Shown here piece after piece: positions 40,501 through 51,460 of a stretch of DNA of 64,000 nt. Below the pieces are notes generated by a model. The model saw only the letters and a list, made by a program, of their open reading frames with translations, ran no database searches and was not told the DNA's origin. Origin of the DNA: Acanthaster planci (taxonomy: Eukaryota > Echinodermata > Asteroidea > Valvatida > Acanthasteridae); NCBI RefSeq assembly GCF_001949145.1, contig NW_019091637.1, forward strand, positions 182,268-246,267, read 5' to 3'. Numbering within the stretch: the stretch's first letter is position 1; each line of letters opens with the position of its first letter. The translations under genes and the position numbers were made by a program.

Positions 40501-43500
40501 CGTCCATGTACATAGCCCCAAAATATAGCCTCATCCCTCAGAAAGGCCACCATAGCTTACATGACAAAAAATTCCACTTCTCCGATTCCAAATTTTGACC
40601 CCCCCACCCCAAAAAAAGGTTTTTCCCCCAAAACAAAAGGTTCTGTATCCATCCTTGGATGCATTTTGAAATCGCCTTTCAAAAAATTTTCAAATTCACA
40701 CAGGGCATCTGCTCTACAACAGTTGAAGAGGGTAATTGAAATGACGCTTGAGGCCACAAAGGACACCTTAATCCTTCACTTTGCTATGAATTACCTACCC
40801 TACTTTTCCTGGGTCTGCTGCCTTGCCAAGTGAACATTAAAACCATGCTGAACATGTATTTTTATGCCCATGGGAGATTATGCTCAATACCCCCTAAACT
40901 GACTGATCAGGTTTCCTTATTCCCTGGCATAACTTATCGAAATGACTTTCAAGGGAACTGCATTTTTCTCCTTGAACTGACAATTCTGCTGTCTTTTGTT
41001 GAAAATGCAAGTAAAATCTAGTTGGCATGATAATTTGTCTCAAAATTCCTTACAGTAAGAATCCTCATGATTTCCAATGCAATCCATCATGACTATAATG
41101 TAGGAGACTGCAAATACAAATTTGTAATTACAACATGACTCTGCCTCGATCACCACTGACCTGTGATTGGACCATGAAATGCCAAAATGTGAGTGGTCTC
41201 CGGTGAGGCAGTTTAAAAGGTCTGGGACAACTACAATGAAGGCTGACAAACAGCAATTTCCCTAAAATTGCACACCTACACGCGTGCGCACGCACGCACT
41301 GTTTGTTGCCAGCAGCATTAACCTCGCTGGCCCTAGCCAATCAACTGCTGCTGCTGCCAGTTGAAGTTTGTCACATGATCCTAGAATTCAGTTTCTGGGT
41401 CATTATTTGGGTCAGAATCGGACAGTTCTCAGTAAATTGAATCAAGAGGAGTCCTGTACTGAAAATGATTTTTTTTAATGGAGGGGTCACTGTTCTGTGA
41501 TTGTTAATGTTAAGGCAATCAGGGTTACCAGTTTACCAAAATAAATTCTAAAATACAAATGCTAAGACATCAAAGTAAAGGAACGGTTCCTCAGTGTTAA
41601 ACTCAACATTTGTAAAGAAGTTGAGACAAGTTTACCCGATCAATGTACATATGTACACATAGATTGATAGGGTAAACTTGTCAAAAGTCCGTTCCACTCT
41701 GTTGGCTCCATAAAGACACTCATTTATGTCATTTATGATCTCCATCCAATTTAAACTTAATTTCAAAATTTGTTTGATCCTAAAAAAGTGAAAAGAGCTT
41801 TTCATCATCTTCAAAAATTCTCAAAAATTGTGCAGCATGTATGTAAATTAAATTTATACCATTAAAAAAACTAGAATGATAGCATACATGTACAAATATA
41901 ATTTTAAACAGTGTACCATGTTTGGGAATAGGCATGATATCCAATTAAACCCCAGCTCTTACAAATTTGAACCACTCCCCTCCTACCTTTATCAGCCTCC
42001 CTAAAGGTACTGATCCAATTATTTTTTTTTAAATTTGGTCAATGTCTGATTAACACTGAGACATTTTGTTTCATCACATTTCACATACCCAAGCTCAGCC
42101 TGAGGGTGCATTTTGTTAATTGGAGTGAGTCAAAATAAACCAGTTCCCACTCCCCTAATAAATTGTTCGGCAATCGCTTTGTGACCTGACATCCCAGGGC
42201 CCTGCCCCAGTCCCACTCTCCCTTTGCAGGACTTTTGCTCAAACATATAGGGCCATTATCATCACTTGCATCAGTTCTAATTCCCCTAACAACATCGCTC
42301 TTTGCGTTATTACACATAATCCCAAGTGCTCCCTCTAGCAAAGTTTATTTTAATATTGGTGATAGCGTTGCAGGGATTGATGCCGAATGAATACAACTGT
42401 ACGTACACAAAATGGATGTATGCGGAATTGTGCTTGGAAATTTAGCTCACAATTTCTGGTTGTAAGTTGCACCAAAAGATTAATGATCAATGCAGGTTTT
42501 GGAAATAAGATCAATGGAGTGTATCACGGAATTAATCTTGTTTATCCATCGCAAAGTACCATATTTTACTATGAGGAAGTAGGATGTGTGTTGCATTGCA
42601 AAGTTCATGGTACCGTTCACACAGACGAAACTTGAAGATCATGCAGACCCAGGCCATGTCTCAATATGGACCAAGTTGGTATCAACAGTCGTGGATACAT
42701 ATTGTAATGCATGCATATTGTAACTGTTCAATACGGTGTCACTGATTACGATGGCATTAGCTATATGATTTGTAATTGATTAAGTTGTGAATAATGTTTG
42801 ATTTACATACATGTACAAGTATGTACATGTAGAAGTACGTAGAATTACTAAAAGACTGTCACAAAAGTGGCTTTAAAGAACAAAAGAATTGCCAAAAACA
42901 AAACAAAAAACCAACAGGGTAAATGTACAATTAGAATTCTACTCCTTACTTCAGATATTTTCAAACTAGTGGTATATTACCCTGAACGTTTCCCTTTAAA
43001 AATCACACAGCTCGCACCTTCTTTGGCAAGTGAAAAAAGCGATATTTTGGCCTTTATACCAACTGTTGTCAACATGACAATTCAAGAGGGCCTTAAATTT
43101 GCCAAACACAAAATACATTAAGCTGATACATTCATGTTTAAAAATGGAGGAACTATTAAAGTCCTGGTAATATGGGGCCTCAAAGAATCACAATTTCTCA
43201 CCTGTTTCAAACTTTAACCCCAAGGTATTAGCTTGATATATAAAAATTATTTTGAAAAACATCTGACCTGTTTCAAAGTTTAAGTGCTAAGCAACAGTTT
43301 GGTTACAAACTTATAAAAAAAAGCAAATAATTAAACTAAAAAGAACAAATGACCAACAGGCAAAAAGAAAACAGAGCAAGTGCAAGTAACAAAAGTTTTT
43401 GGCAAAAATAGAAGATCCAAGGTTTGTTGTACATCCATTTCCACTGTTCAAATGTTGAGCTGAAACTGCAAGACAATGAGGCTTCTAAAAAATGAAACAC

Positions 43501-43546
43501 TGGCACCAAAAGTCCCCGCGCTCCCACAGATTAATGTGCCTCCTAC

Positions 43547-43586
43547 GCTAAGCGCATGTAGGCAAAGCTAAGCGCATGTAGGCAAA
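43547..43586. repeat. Perfect 20-bp tandem duplication
   Basis: The unit GCTAAGCGCATGTAGGCAAA occurs twice head-to-tail without a mismatch. It is a recent small duplication with no visible function. Confidence 0.85.
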
Positions 43587-45840
43587 CCAAAAACTATGCA
43601 GGAGCATAAAACAAACTGGTGCCTTGTGTGACCTGCTTTCAGGCATCAAATTCAATTTGATGGGATTTGATCCGGGCAGAAATGACATGGGAGTTTGGAC
43701 TAATAACCACGTGTCGCTGAGCCAGATGCATTCCAGCTGCATGTCAATCAGGGAAGGGGAGACGAGGGATGAAGCTCCTCTTTTATTTATTCAAACAAAG
43801 TCATCGGTCGCTGCTCATGCTATGTTGCATCTCACACCAGCCGCAAAGAAATACCACCTGCCCTGAAGCTCATTTGCGATTGACTCCTATGATTACAGTG
43901 CACAGAATACAGTACCTGGAGGGTTTGTTTTCTGAATGAGTTTAGGAAGCATGCTTTAGATGTACATGTAAAACAAGCACAGGCATCATAGTAGAACTGG
44001 CCATTCTTGTGGATCTGAACTTTGAGAATTCTGGGCTGTTTTTTATTTCTGTGGATTAGAAATCTTGCTTTTTGATCATCATTTCAAACGTGCCAAAAGA
44101 GAAAGTCTGCACTGATGATGCTGTCCGGGAAAAAGTTTGGAATCTTATTACAAAGTTGAAACTCGTGTGATCATGGCAAATTCCTGATCAGTGAAATGTA
44201 CTAATTATAAATGAAAATGTTTGTTCAGTTGATCACCGGTGAAGTTGGCAAAAACTCTTACTTACAGCTGCAGCACAAGCACATCAGGAGCTTAGTATGT
44301 TTAGTTTAGGGAAAGTCCAGGATCTTAAAAACAGGGAAACTACATGTAAATTGTGTTCAGGTACATTTAAGTTTCATTCTAAGCAGATTTCTTACAGGTT
44401 TTGTGGAGGGGCATTGAGTCACATTAACTTCTTTGTCCATGCCATTAGTAATTAGGAACCAATTCAAAGCACAAATTTAAAACAGCATACAGATACTTTT
44501 AATCAAGATAACAACCAAGAAACAAGCAAACAAGCAAGAAGTAGGCAAACATGGGAAGTAAATTTAAGCACACAGTGTAGGACTCCACTTAAACAATATA
44601 TATGTTATTCTGTTCATAATTTAGCCAACCACTTCCCACATCAAAAGTTTTGAGGCAACATACCTCATTCCTCAAAAGTCAGTCTGATGGATCCTCGACA
44701 AGTTCCAAGTGGAAATTGAACAAGTTCCTGGTGGGAATGTAAGGCACTGCAGCATCTGATGTTGTAAAGCAAAACACTGCTGCAATGCATACATGTAGCA
44801 GAGCCGCACACCACCTCAGAAACAAAAGACATGGCAAGACGGCACTTTCTAAAAAATAAAATAAATAAAACCAATAAATTCACAGATGTTGCTACTGCTC
44901 ATAGCTCATTACGAAACAAAGGGTAATGTATACGCACAGGAAAAAGTGCATGTACGTCCACACATGTACATGTTCGTAAGGATTGAAATCTTAATACTTT
45001 TCCCATGAGACTTGGAGATAAAACCTCCAAGCATCCATGATCTTGTTTTGAAAGGTCAAGATGTCTGCTGTCTCACAACTGGTGAAATTTTTAGTTAAAA
45101 AAATGCACTCTTAATGTCTTCTGGAGTATGCCTCCTGCAAATATTTGAAGGATGTTTATTTTTTTGAAAGAAAACAATTACTAAGAACCCGCTTCACCCA
45201 CCGATATGTAATTTTTTTTGGTGGGAGGACTCCAATTGAGCTCAGGCGAAGAACCCTGACAAGGTATCGTTAATAATATGTTAATGTATCGTTAAAGGTA
45301 AAGAAAATGTTCCAAGGCTCTAAAATTGAAAGTTATCTCAGTTTTGCTCAGCTACATGCCTAGTACAAAATAATTACATGTACACGTATATATGCAGGAT
45401 AGTTCACATGTACATGTACAGTATGTATCTTCACTAAAAAACTGTCCAGTCTTTTTCCTCAAGAGAAAAGACTCCCCCGTTAAGCAGCAATTAATTTTTT
45501 TTATAATCTTGTTTGCTCACCTTTCCAACCCAAGAAAAATACCTTCTAAGCAGATTGCATCCAGTAAACAATCCAATCCAGTAATAACGAGAGTCGACTG
45601 TAACTGGGTCGAGGATTAACGACTACTTTTCAGCAGTGTATTATATTTCTCACCACTGTGAATACAAGAGGGCTTATTACGCGGCGAAGTCTTTTGCACA
45701 TGGGATGAGATCTTTGCCCTGCTCGCAGGCTATCACGTACATGATTGCATAGATAACTGTCAAGACAAGTACAAGACAAACAGAACTGCTGTCGTCAAGT
45801 CATCCACGAGCTGCTAGCTTGTGTGGATTTCATTTTTTTC

Positions 45841-46440
45841 TTAACCACTTCATGCCAGGGCTTTTTTCAATGTTGATGATTCTGGGACAGCATAATTATC
45901 ATTTTTTTTCATTTTCAAAATTCTTCAAAAATTCATTATTTCATTTAACAGACGTTTATAACCGCACGAAGTATTCTTTAGGCACTACTCTAAGTAACAA
46001 TGACAGGTGACCTTCATTGACGCCCAAATATTTCAGCCAGGCCTGCAGCCTTGTAAAAAGAGCCCAGATTGTGTGGTGTTATGTAACTTTCTTTTGTTCA
46101 GGAACCTGGCTCAGTGCACTGCAGACCTCTTTTCAATAGGGGCCAGATTAGCGTGCAGCGGTGCTATGTGGCTCATTGCTGGGGTGGTGGAGCGCTTTTG
46201 TCCCCGGTGGTAATCCGCTTGCTATAAATGCCCAAAACCCTGGTATAGTTTCAAAACAAGGCTGGATTATCACCACTTTTGAGAGTGAAAAATGTTGATA
46301 ATGCCCAGCAGCCTGGTCTTTTCTTCGGAGTACAGTCTTTTGTTACAGGGTCCTGTTTCCTTTGTCCGAGTTCGGAGACTTCGGCCGTGCATATAAAGCA
46401 TACGTCTCCGATTCCGGAGTCCCCGGCAGGAAGTGGTTAA
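45841..46440. mobile_element. piggyBac-like MITE flanked by TTAA
   Basis: The element starts TTAA|CCACTTCATGCCAGGG and ends, reverse complemented, TTAA|CCACTTCCTGCCGGGG. TTAA target duplications with short inverted repeats starting CC and a nearby TGCC are the hallmark of piggyBac-type elements. At 600 bases it is non-autonomous. A subterminal inverted pair is seen on the right side (GTTCGGAGAC against GTCTCCGATTCCGG, about 46371-46420). No transposase remnant is recognisable. Confidence 0.65.
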
Positions 46441-46816
46441 AGGGGGAAACAACACTTTTGTTTCTTCATAGCTTGATCGCGCAACCAGAATAAGAAGCCA
46501 TAATGGTGGTAGCAGTATGTTTCTGCGTGGGCAGTACAGTAAGTTGAATAACTCTTGGACTGCATAGCCTTAGAGTGCTGCGACATGACAAAGTTGATGT
46601 GCTTCAAGTTTATAAAGAATGCATGCGAATGTGGCTGCACCAGTATCATCTGCAGTAATGGTATGAGCTTTGAGAGGTTTTTTTTGGAAGCGACTTAATA
46701 CTAGCCCGTGAAACCTGGTGCGCTACTTTTTTTCAGTAGCTGGGGTGACCAATGATTCATGAAGAGGGGACAATGTAATACACCATTAAGGCATTTCAAA
46801 AACGGGAATCCATTAC

Positions 46817-46834
46817 GTCGCTTCGGTAGCTCAG
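46817..46834 (+). tRNA. Possible tRNA or tRNA-like 5' end cut by the gap
   Basis: Just before the N run the sequence reads GTCGCTTCGGTAGCTCAG. The word TAGCTCAG at the right distance after a seven-base potential acceptor strand (GCTTCGG) matches a tRNA D-arm and A-box start. The rest, including the B box and 3' acceptor strand, would lie in the gap. It could be a tRNA gene, a tRNA-derived SINE head, or chance. Confidence 0.25.
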
Positions 46835-47014
46835 NNNNNNNNNNNNNNNNNNNNNNNNNNNNNNNNNNNNNNNNNNNNNNNNNNNNNNNNNNNNNNNNNN
46901 NNNNNNNNNNNNNNNNNNNNNNNNNNNNNNNNNNNNNNNNNNNNNNNNNNNNNNNNNNNNNNNNNNNNNNNNNNNNNNNNNNNNNNNNNNNNNNNNNNNN
47001 NNNNNNNNNNNNNN
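46835..47014. other. Assembly gap (180 N)
   Basis: An unbroken run of N. Any protein shown across it in an automatic translation is meaningless. Confidence 0.99.
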
Positions 47015-47049
47015 AGACCAGGTTTCACGGGTTAGTATCTAGTCACTTC

Positions 47050-50000
47050 TGTTTTTTTTGGGGGGGGGGACAAAGTCCTTTTTTTGGTTGGTTTTTGCAA
47101 CAAACTGATTAATGGTGAAAGGCGCAATTTGGTGATTATCATCTCCTTTTCTCTTTTTTTTTAATTTCTCCCCTTTTTCTTCTCTCATTTCTCTTTTGTT
47201 AATTATGAATTTTTGGGGGCTGGGGGTGTGCTTCCTACACCCCATCATGATGTCCGTGGTCACGGTGTCTCCTTCGATTAGTAAATTGACAATGTAAGTG
47301 GAATGTCTTCACAGTATACATGTATGTCCGTACATACATACAATGTACAGGTAAGTGGACATGAATTTCTTGCAGCTGCACGTAAAGAGTACTGGCACCA
47401 GTGCTTCAACTGCAAATAACTTGGCTGCTTTGACTTCTTAATGTAAATTACCAATTCGGATAACATACACAGTATGATAATACTTTAAAAGTCACAAAAA
47501 TGACACTTGATTGGCCACATAATTTGGGTAAAGACCCTCCAATATGATGCATCAGCCATTTTTGGCTCTGCTGACTAGATGTACTTAATACAACAAAGTT
47601 TTAGAAATTGCCCAATTCTAAACAGCAAATGCAACATATTGTACCTGTACTGATTCGAAGGTTGCATTTTTGTGAAACTACCAGATGTGCATAGTCAGAC
47701 TTGAGTGGATTGGGTTTTAACAATTTCACACAGTACTCTGAAGTTATGAGATATCACTCAATGAATAACCTTTGTTTTTCTGAAGGATTTTACAGCAAAC
47801 AGGTTCAAGACATTCTCTCTGGTCTCAATATGAGAACTGAGATCAGAACTGACAAGTTAACAAGTTCCCTGCTTTTTCTACACAAAATCCATTTACTTAC
47901 GACAAGATTTGCCCCCCCCCCATATACATGTAGGAGGCTACATGTAACTGCAAAGGTCACTATGAATGCATCAGTGCTTCCTGAAGGAAACAGAGCAACT
48001 GTCACACTGTATTAAGCTGACAGACATAGGCCTATAGCTCCAAATGGCTTTAAGCTGAATCCTGTGGGGAGATGTGTACTTATAAATATGTCTGTTTCCA
48101 CTCACCAGCTCATCCAGCACCTTTTCTACATCATCCCGATTTGGGCTGTCTTGAATCTGGTTGTCTCATCCAAAAGAATATCAGAGGTTGCAAAAATTAC
48201 AAGGGTGGTGAAATGTACATGCACACGCATGGTTTCCTTCCTCTCCTGTTTCCTATTCAGCTTGGATGTTACCTTAGATCATCTTGCAGACTTCATCCAA
48301 GCTGACTTTGTAATTAAGGCAGCATCAGAATCTTGTGTCTACAGCTAGGTGTGTACAACGTATCACCACCAGTTGCAAATTTGAGAGCACATGCTGTCAA
48401 CAGACATAGCCTTGGCCCTGCATGTGCATTTTGAGCACGGCTCGGTATCAATGCAGGTTCCTTTTTACAGGTGGCTGATTTACATCTCCAGTTGAGCAGT
48501 GTTGCACATGTACCTTGCATGACTGCAGAGAAGAAACTTAAGGATAATCCTGTACTCCTCTGATAGAGCAAAATGAAAGTCACATCCAGGAGGTGGCATC
48601 TCTGTCATCATTGCCAATGGTGCACAGCCTCTGGTCTTGGTTGATCCATTCATAAGAAGTTCCCAAGAGAGCTGAAATAAGAAAAATGGATACCAAATGT
48701 GGGACACTCTCCTCATGTGCCAAAAAAAAAATCTCAGTTATTTGTTTACATACATGTAATTACTATGTTGAAAGTCCTGCATTAAACGAGAACCTTGAGG
48801 TCAGATCAAAATTACTTGTGTGTAGGCCTATAATGAAATGTAATTGTACAGGTTCGCTCAATAGCAACATTAACACACATGTACATATATTGGAGTGTAA
48901 GAGTATTATCCAATATTGTTGGTTTCTGATAAGTTTTTGATTTCATGTGACTGGAAAAATTACGTATTTTTCTTAATTTCATAAAAGGCTGAGGGAAAAA
49001 TGGAATTTTAAGGAGATTTGAAGACCATCTTCATTTGCAGTGGCCATAATCTTTGTGTTGCGTAACTGTACTTTTTTCTCCATTTTCAGCAAGTAAAGGT
49101 ACTAATGGCTCCCTCAAATAATCTTTGCATATTAGAAATCTATTTTGGCTGCTTCAGTTTGAAAACAGAGTATGAAAAAACAAATATTTTAAATATGACA
49201 AAATAATATCAATGTCGGCCAGCAGCTATTGTGATTGCCAAGTCAATGCTTTCTTAATGAGGAAATAAGATAATTGCAAACTGTAGGCTATGTATTTTTC
49301 TCCATGAATCACAGCAATCAACAGTGTATATAGCCCTTCAGTTGTTTCCAAGGCAACCAAGAAATATGACCGACTGCAGTTTTTACCAAGTTGCAACAAG
49401 GGGAATGCACTTCAATTCACCTTGCCTCTTCTGCTGTAGATTTCACTGTATGCTGTTCAGTTCATTATGACCACTGCTCACTTTGAATATAAAGTCCCAT
49501 GAATTACATGAAGTAGAGTATATATACATGAACATGTCAAAGCAAAAAAACTTTAACACTGATTATCTTCCTAATAAAAACCCAACTGAGTGAATTACAA
49601 CCTAAACGTACATGTAATCCTCCTAAAACAAACCAGGTGCTGAATGCCCTATGAAAATCAAAATAGCACATTCTGATTCAAAAGAAATACATGAATGGAA
49701 ACTTTTCTTTAACATCTGATCCTCTGTCCCTATCACTTCCACGATTTTTGGGAAAGGATGATGCAATTCAGAGTTTTAAAATGCTAATAACATGACTTAC
49801 CGAAAAAGTGAAGCAGCACATTTTTATGCCACCTGTCAACGATTGAAATTTGGCCCCTAAGGTGATGACAAAATCTAAAGATCTTGAAACAAATTTCTGG
49901 AAATCCTCAAGGTTTCTTTACAGCAATACACACTGGTAAACACAAAATGACTAAAAATCCCTTTTATAAAGAAAGAGATCGCAATATACAGTTCGTTTGT

Positions 50001-50469
50001 AGATAGTGAGAATGGAACAAACAGCTGTAGAACAAGTGAGTATACAGAGGGGGTGTACAAGCATGCCAAACAGCATCAAAATTTTAATGAAAACAAATGA
50101 ACATTGTTCATTCTGTCTTAAGCTGATTTTTTTTCAGTTGTGTCCTTCACAACATGTTACATTTACTAAAAAATAATTTGCAATGGATTAATATGCCGGC
50201 CAATAGTAATAACCTGAGCATGCCATATATGTACACGTAGGTTGCACTTTTTCCAAGGACTGCAGGCTTGATTTGACAGTGCCTATGTGCATCTTCAGGT
50301 ATCACATTAATGATGCATGAACATGTAAAACTTTGGCTTTTACTAATTAATGTACTTACATGTACATACAGTCAAGCATTCATGGATACTTGACCACTAA
50401 GTTAATTTCAGTATCAAAAAATCACTTATTTTAGATGACACAGTGAGAATGCAAGCTCCTGCTGGCCAG
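47050..50469. other. Mostly non-coding; weak exon-like signals at 48.1-48.7 kb
   Basis: A minus-strand segment starting at 48671 follows a strong acceptor (tttttcttatttcag) and reads LSWELLMNGSTKTRGCAPLA. Another at 48164-48106 ends with an ideal donor (GAGCTG|GTGAGTGG) and reads DNQIQDSPNRDDVEKVLDEL. On the plus strand a very strong pyrimidine tract and AG end at 48261. The strands conflict and no chain of phases can be closed, so no gene is called. Confidence 0.3.
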
Positions 50470-51460
50470 TTCTTACAACAGAAAGGCTGAAATGAATAAT
50501 GGGCAGGTGGCAACTACAGACAGAAGATCACAATGAAGTGGTGGCTACAGGGGGCAGGTGGCCATGGACAACTGGCCACGATGGACAGGTAACTACATGT
50601 AAATAACAAGGGACAGATGGCAAAGGCAGACAGATGGCAAGAATGATCAAGGGACCATGATGGACAGGTGGTTACCATCAGAGTGAAGTAGGCACAACTG
50701 ACAAAAGGCCACAGTGGCCGTAACAGACAAGTAACAAAAAAAGTTGATGGCCAAACTTGGCTGGAAGGTGGAAGCAATGGACAAGTGACCATGATGGTGA
50801 TGTTGTCTAATTGGATAGAAGGCTGTGGTGGCCACAAAAGCCAAGTAACAACAAAAATTGGGTGGCCACCTTAATTAGCTGGTATATGGAGACAATGACT
50901 TGTTCACAATGGACAGCAGCTTGGTGCAAACTATCAGCACCACTTAAACAGGTTAACACAAAATATGTACATGTACAGGTGGCTATAAGAGACAGGTGAC
51001 CAAGATAGATGGATGATCACCATGGACAGGTGACAACCACCACTGCCACAACACACTAGCAGAAAAACAAAGTCAGGAAGCAATAGCGTGATGGCCACAT
51101 GAAAAGTTGGCAGGGCCAAATGGCTACAATTGAACAGGCAGCAATGAAAGGTACATGTACATGGCCATAAGTATACATGTAACTGTGGGAAGAAGTGTCA
51201 GCCAGCTCAGACTGGCATGACAGACAGATGCTGAACGAGGCCACAGCAACATGTAGTTTCTATGGAAAATTTGCCAACAGGCAAAGTTTGATGGACTACA
51301 TACAGAAACTCTGATATGACAGGTGGACCAAAGGGCAACTGAATTGGTGGCCAATGGTAAATTGAAGCTCAACGGAGAAATGACAAAGACAATATTGGTG
51401 GCCATTGGTGGCCATTATAGACAGAGCAACATGAAGAACAGACTGATGCAAAGAAATGAA
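50470..51460. repeat. Decayed GACAGGTGGCCA-type minisatellite
   Basis: About 1 kb is built from irregular variants of words such as GGACAGGTGACCATGATGG, ACAGGTGGCCATGG and GGTGGCCACAA. Clear examples lie near 50553, 50578, 50660, 50770, 50835, 51021 and 51400. Unit spacing is irregular, so it is old. The long minus-strand open frames here come from this repetition and are not genes. Confidence 0.6.

Larger units (their letters stand above)
33846..45840. other. Non-coding stretch with small repeats
   Basis: No supportable exon. Contents noted: a TATAC/ATATAG-rich palindromic patch at 37481-37550; poly-C/poly-G tracts near 36961, 40305 and 40595; a possible CAGTGGCG-family terminus (GGGGTGGATCCAGTGGGG) at 40350-40380; and a perfect 20-bp tandem duplication at 43547-43586. 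Confidence 0.5.
46687..47049. mobile_element. TIR element enclosing the assembly gap
   Basis: The left arm reads GAAGCGACTTAATACTAGCC then CGTGAAACCTGGT. The reverse complement of the right arm reads GAAGTGACTAGATACTAACC then CGTGAAACCTGGT. Thus ~33-bp inverted arms lie on the two sides of the N run. The missing interior means length and class are unknown. Inverted repeats are a common cause of assembly gaps. Confidence 0.65.

Noticed and set aside
44665-44864. Minus-strand segment after a strong acceptor (ttttattttttag) with a hydrophobic frame and a good donor GAATGAG|GTATGTT
   Set aside because: All three frames contain a stop before the donor, so it cannot be an internal coding exon; at most it is untranslated.
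46759-47112. Open frame across the N run
   Set aside because: Most of its residues come from undefined bases.
50514-50837. 107-codon minus-strand open frame rich in Cys, Ser and Pro
   Set aside because: It is produced by the repeating GGACAGGTGGCCA words of the minisatellite.
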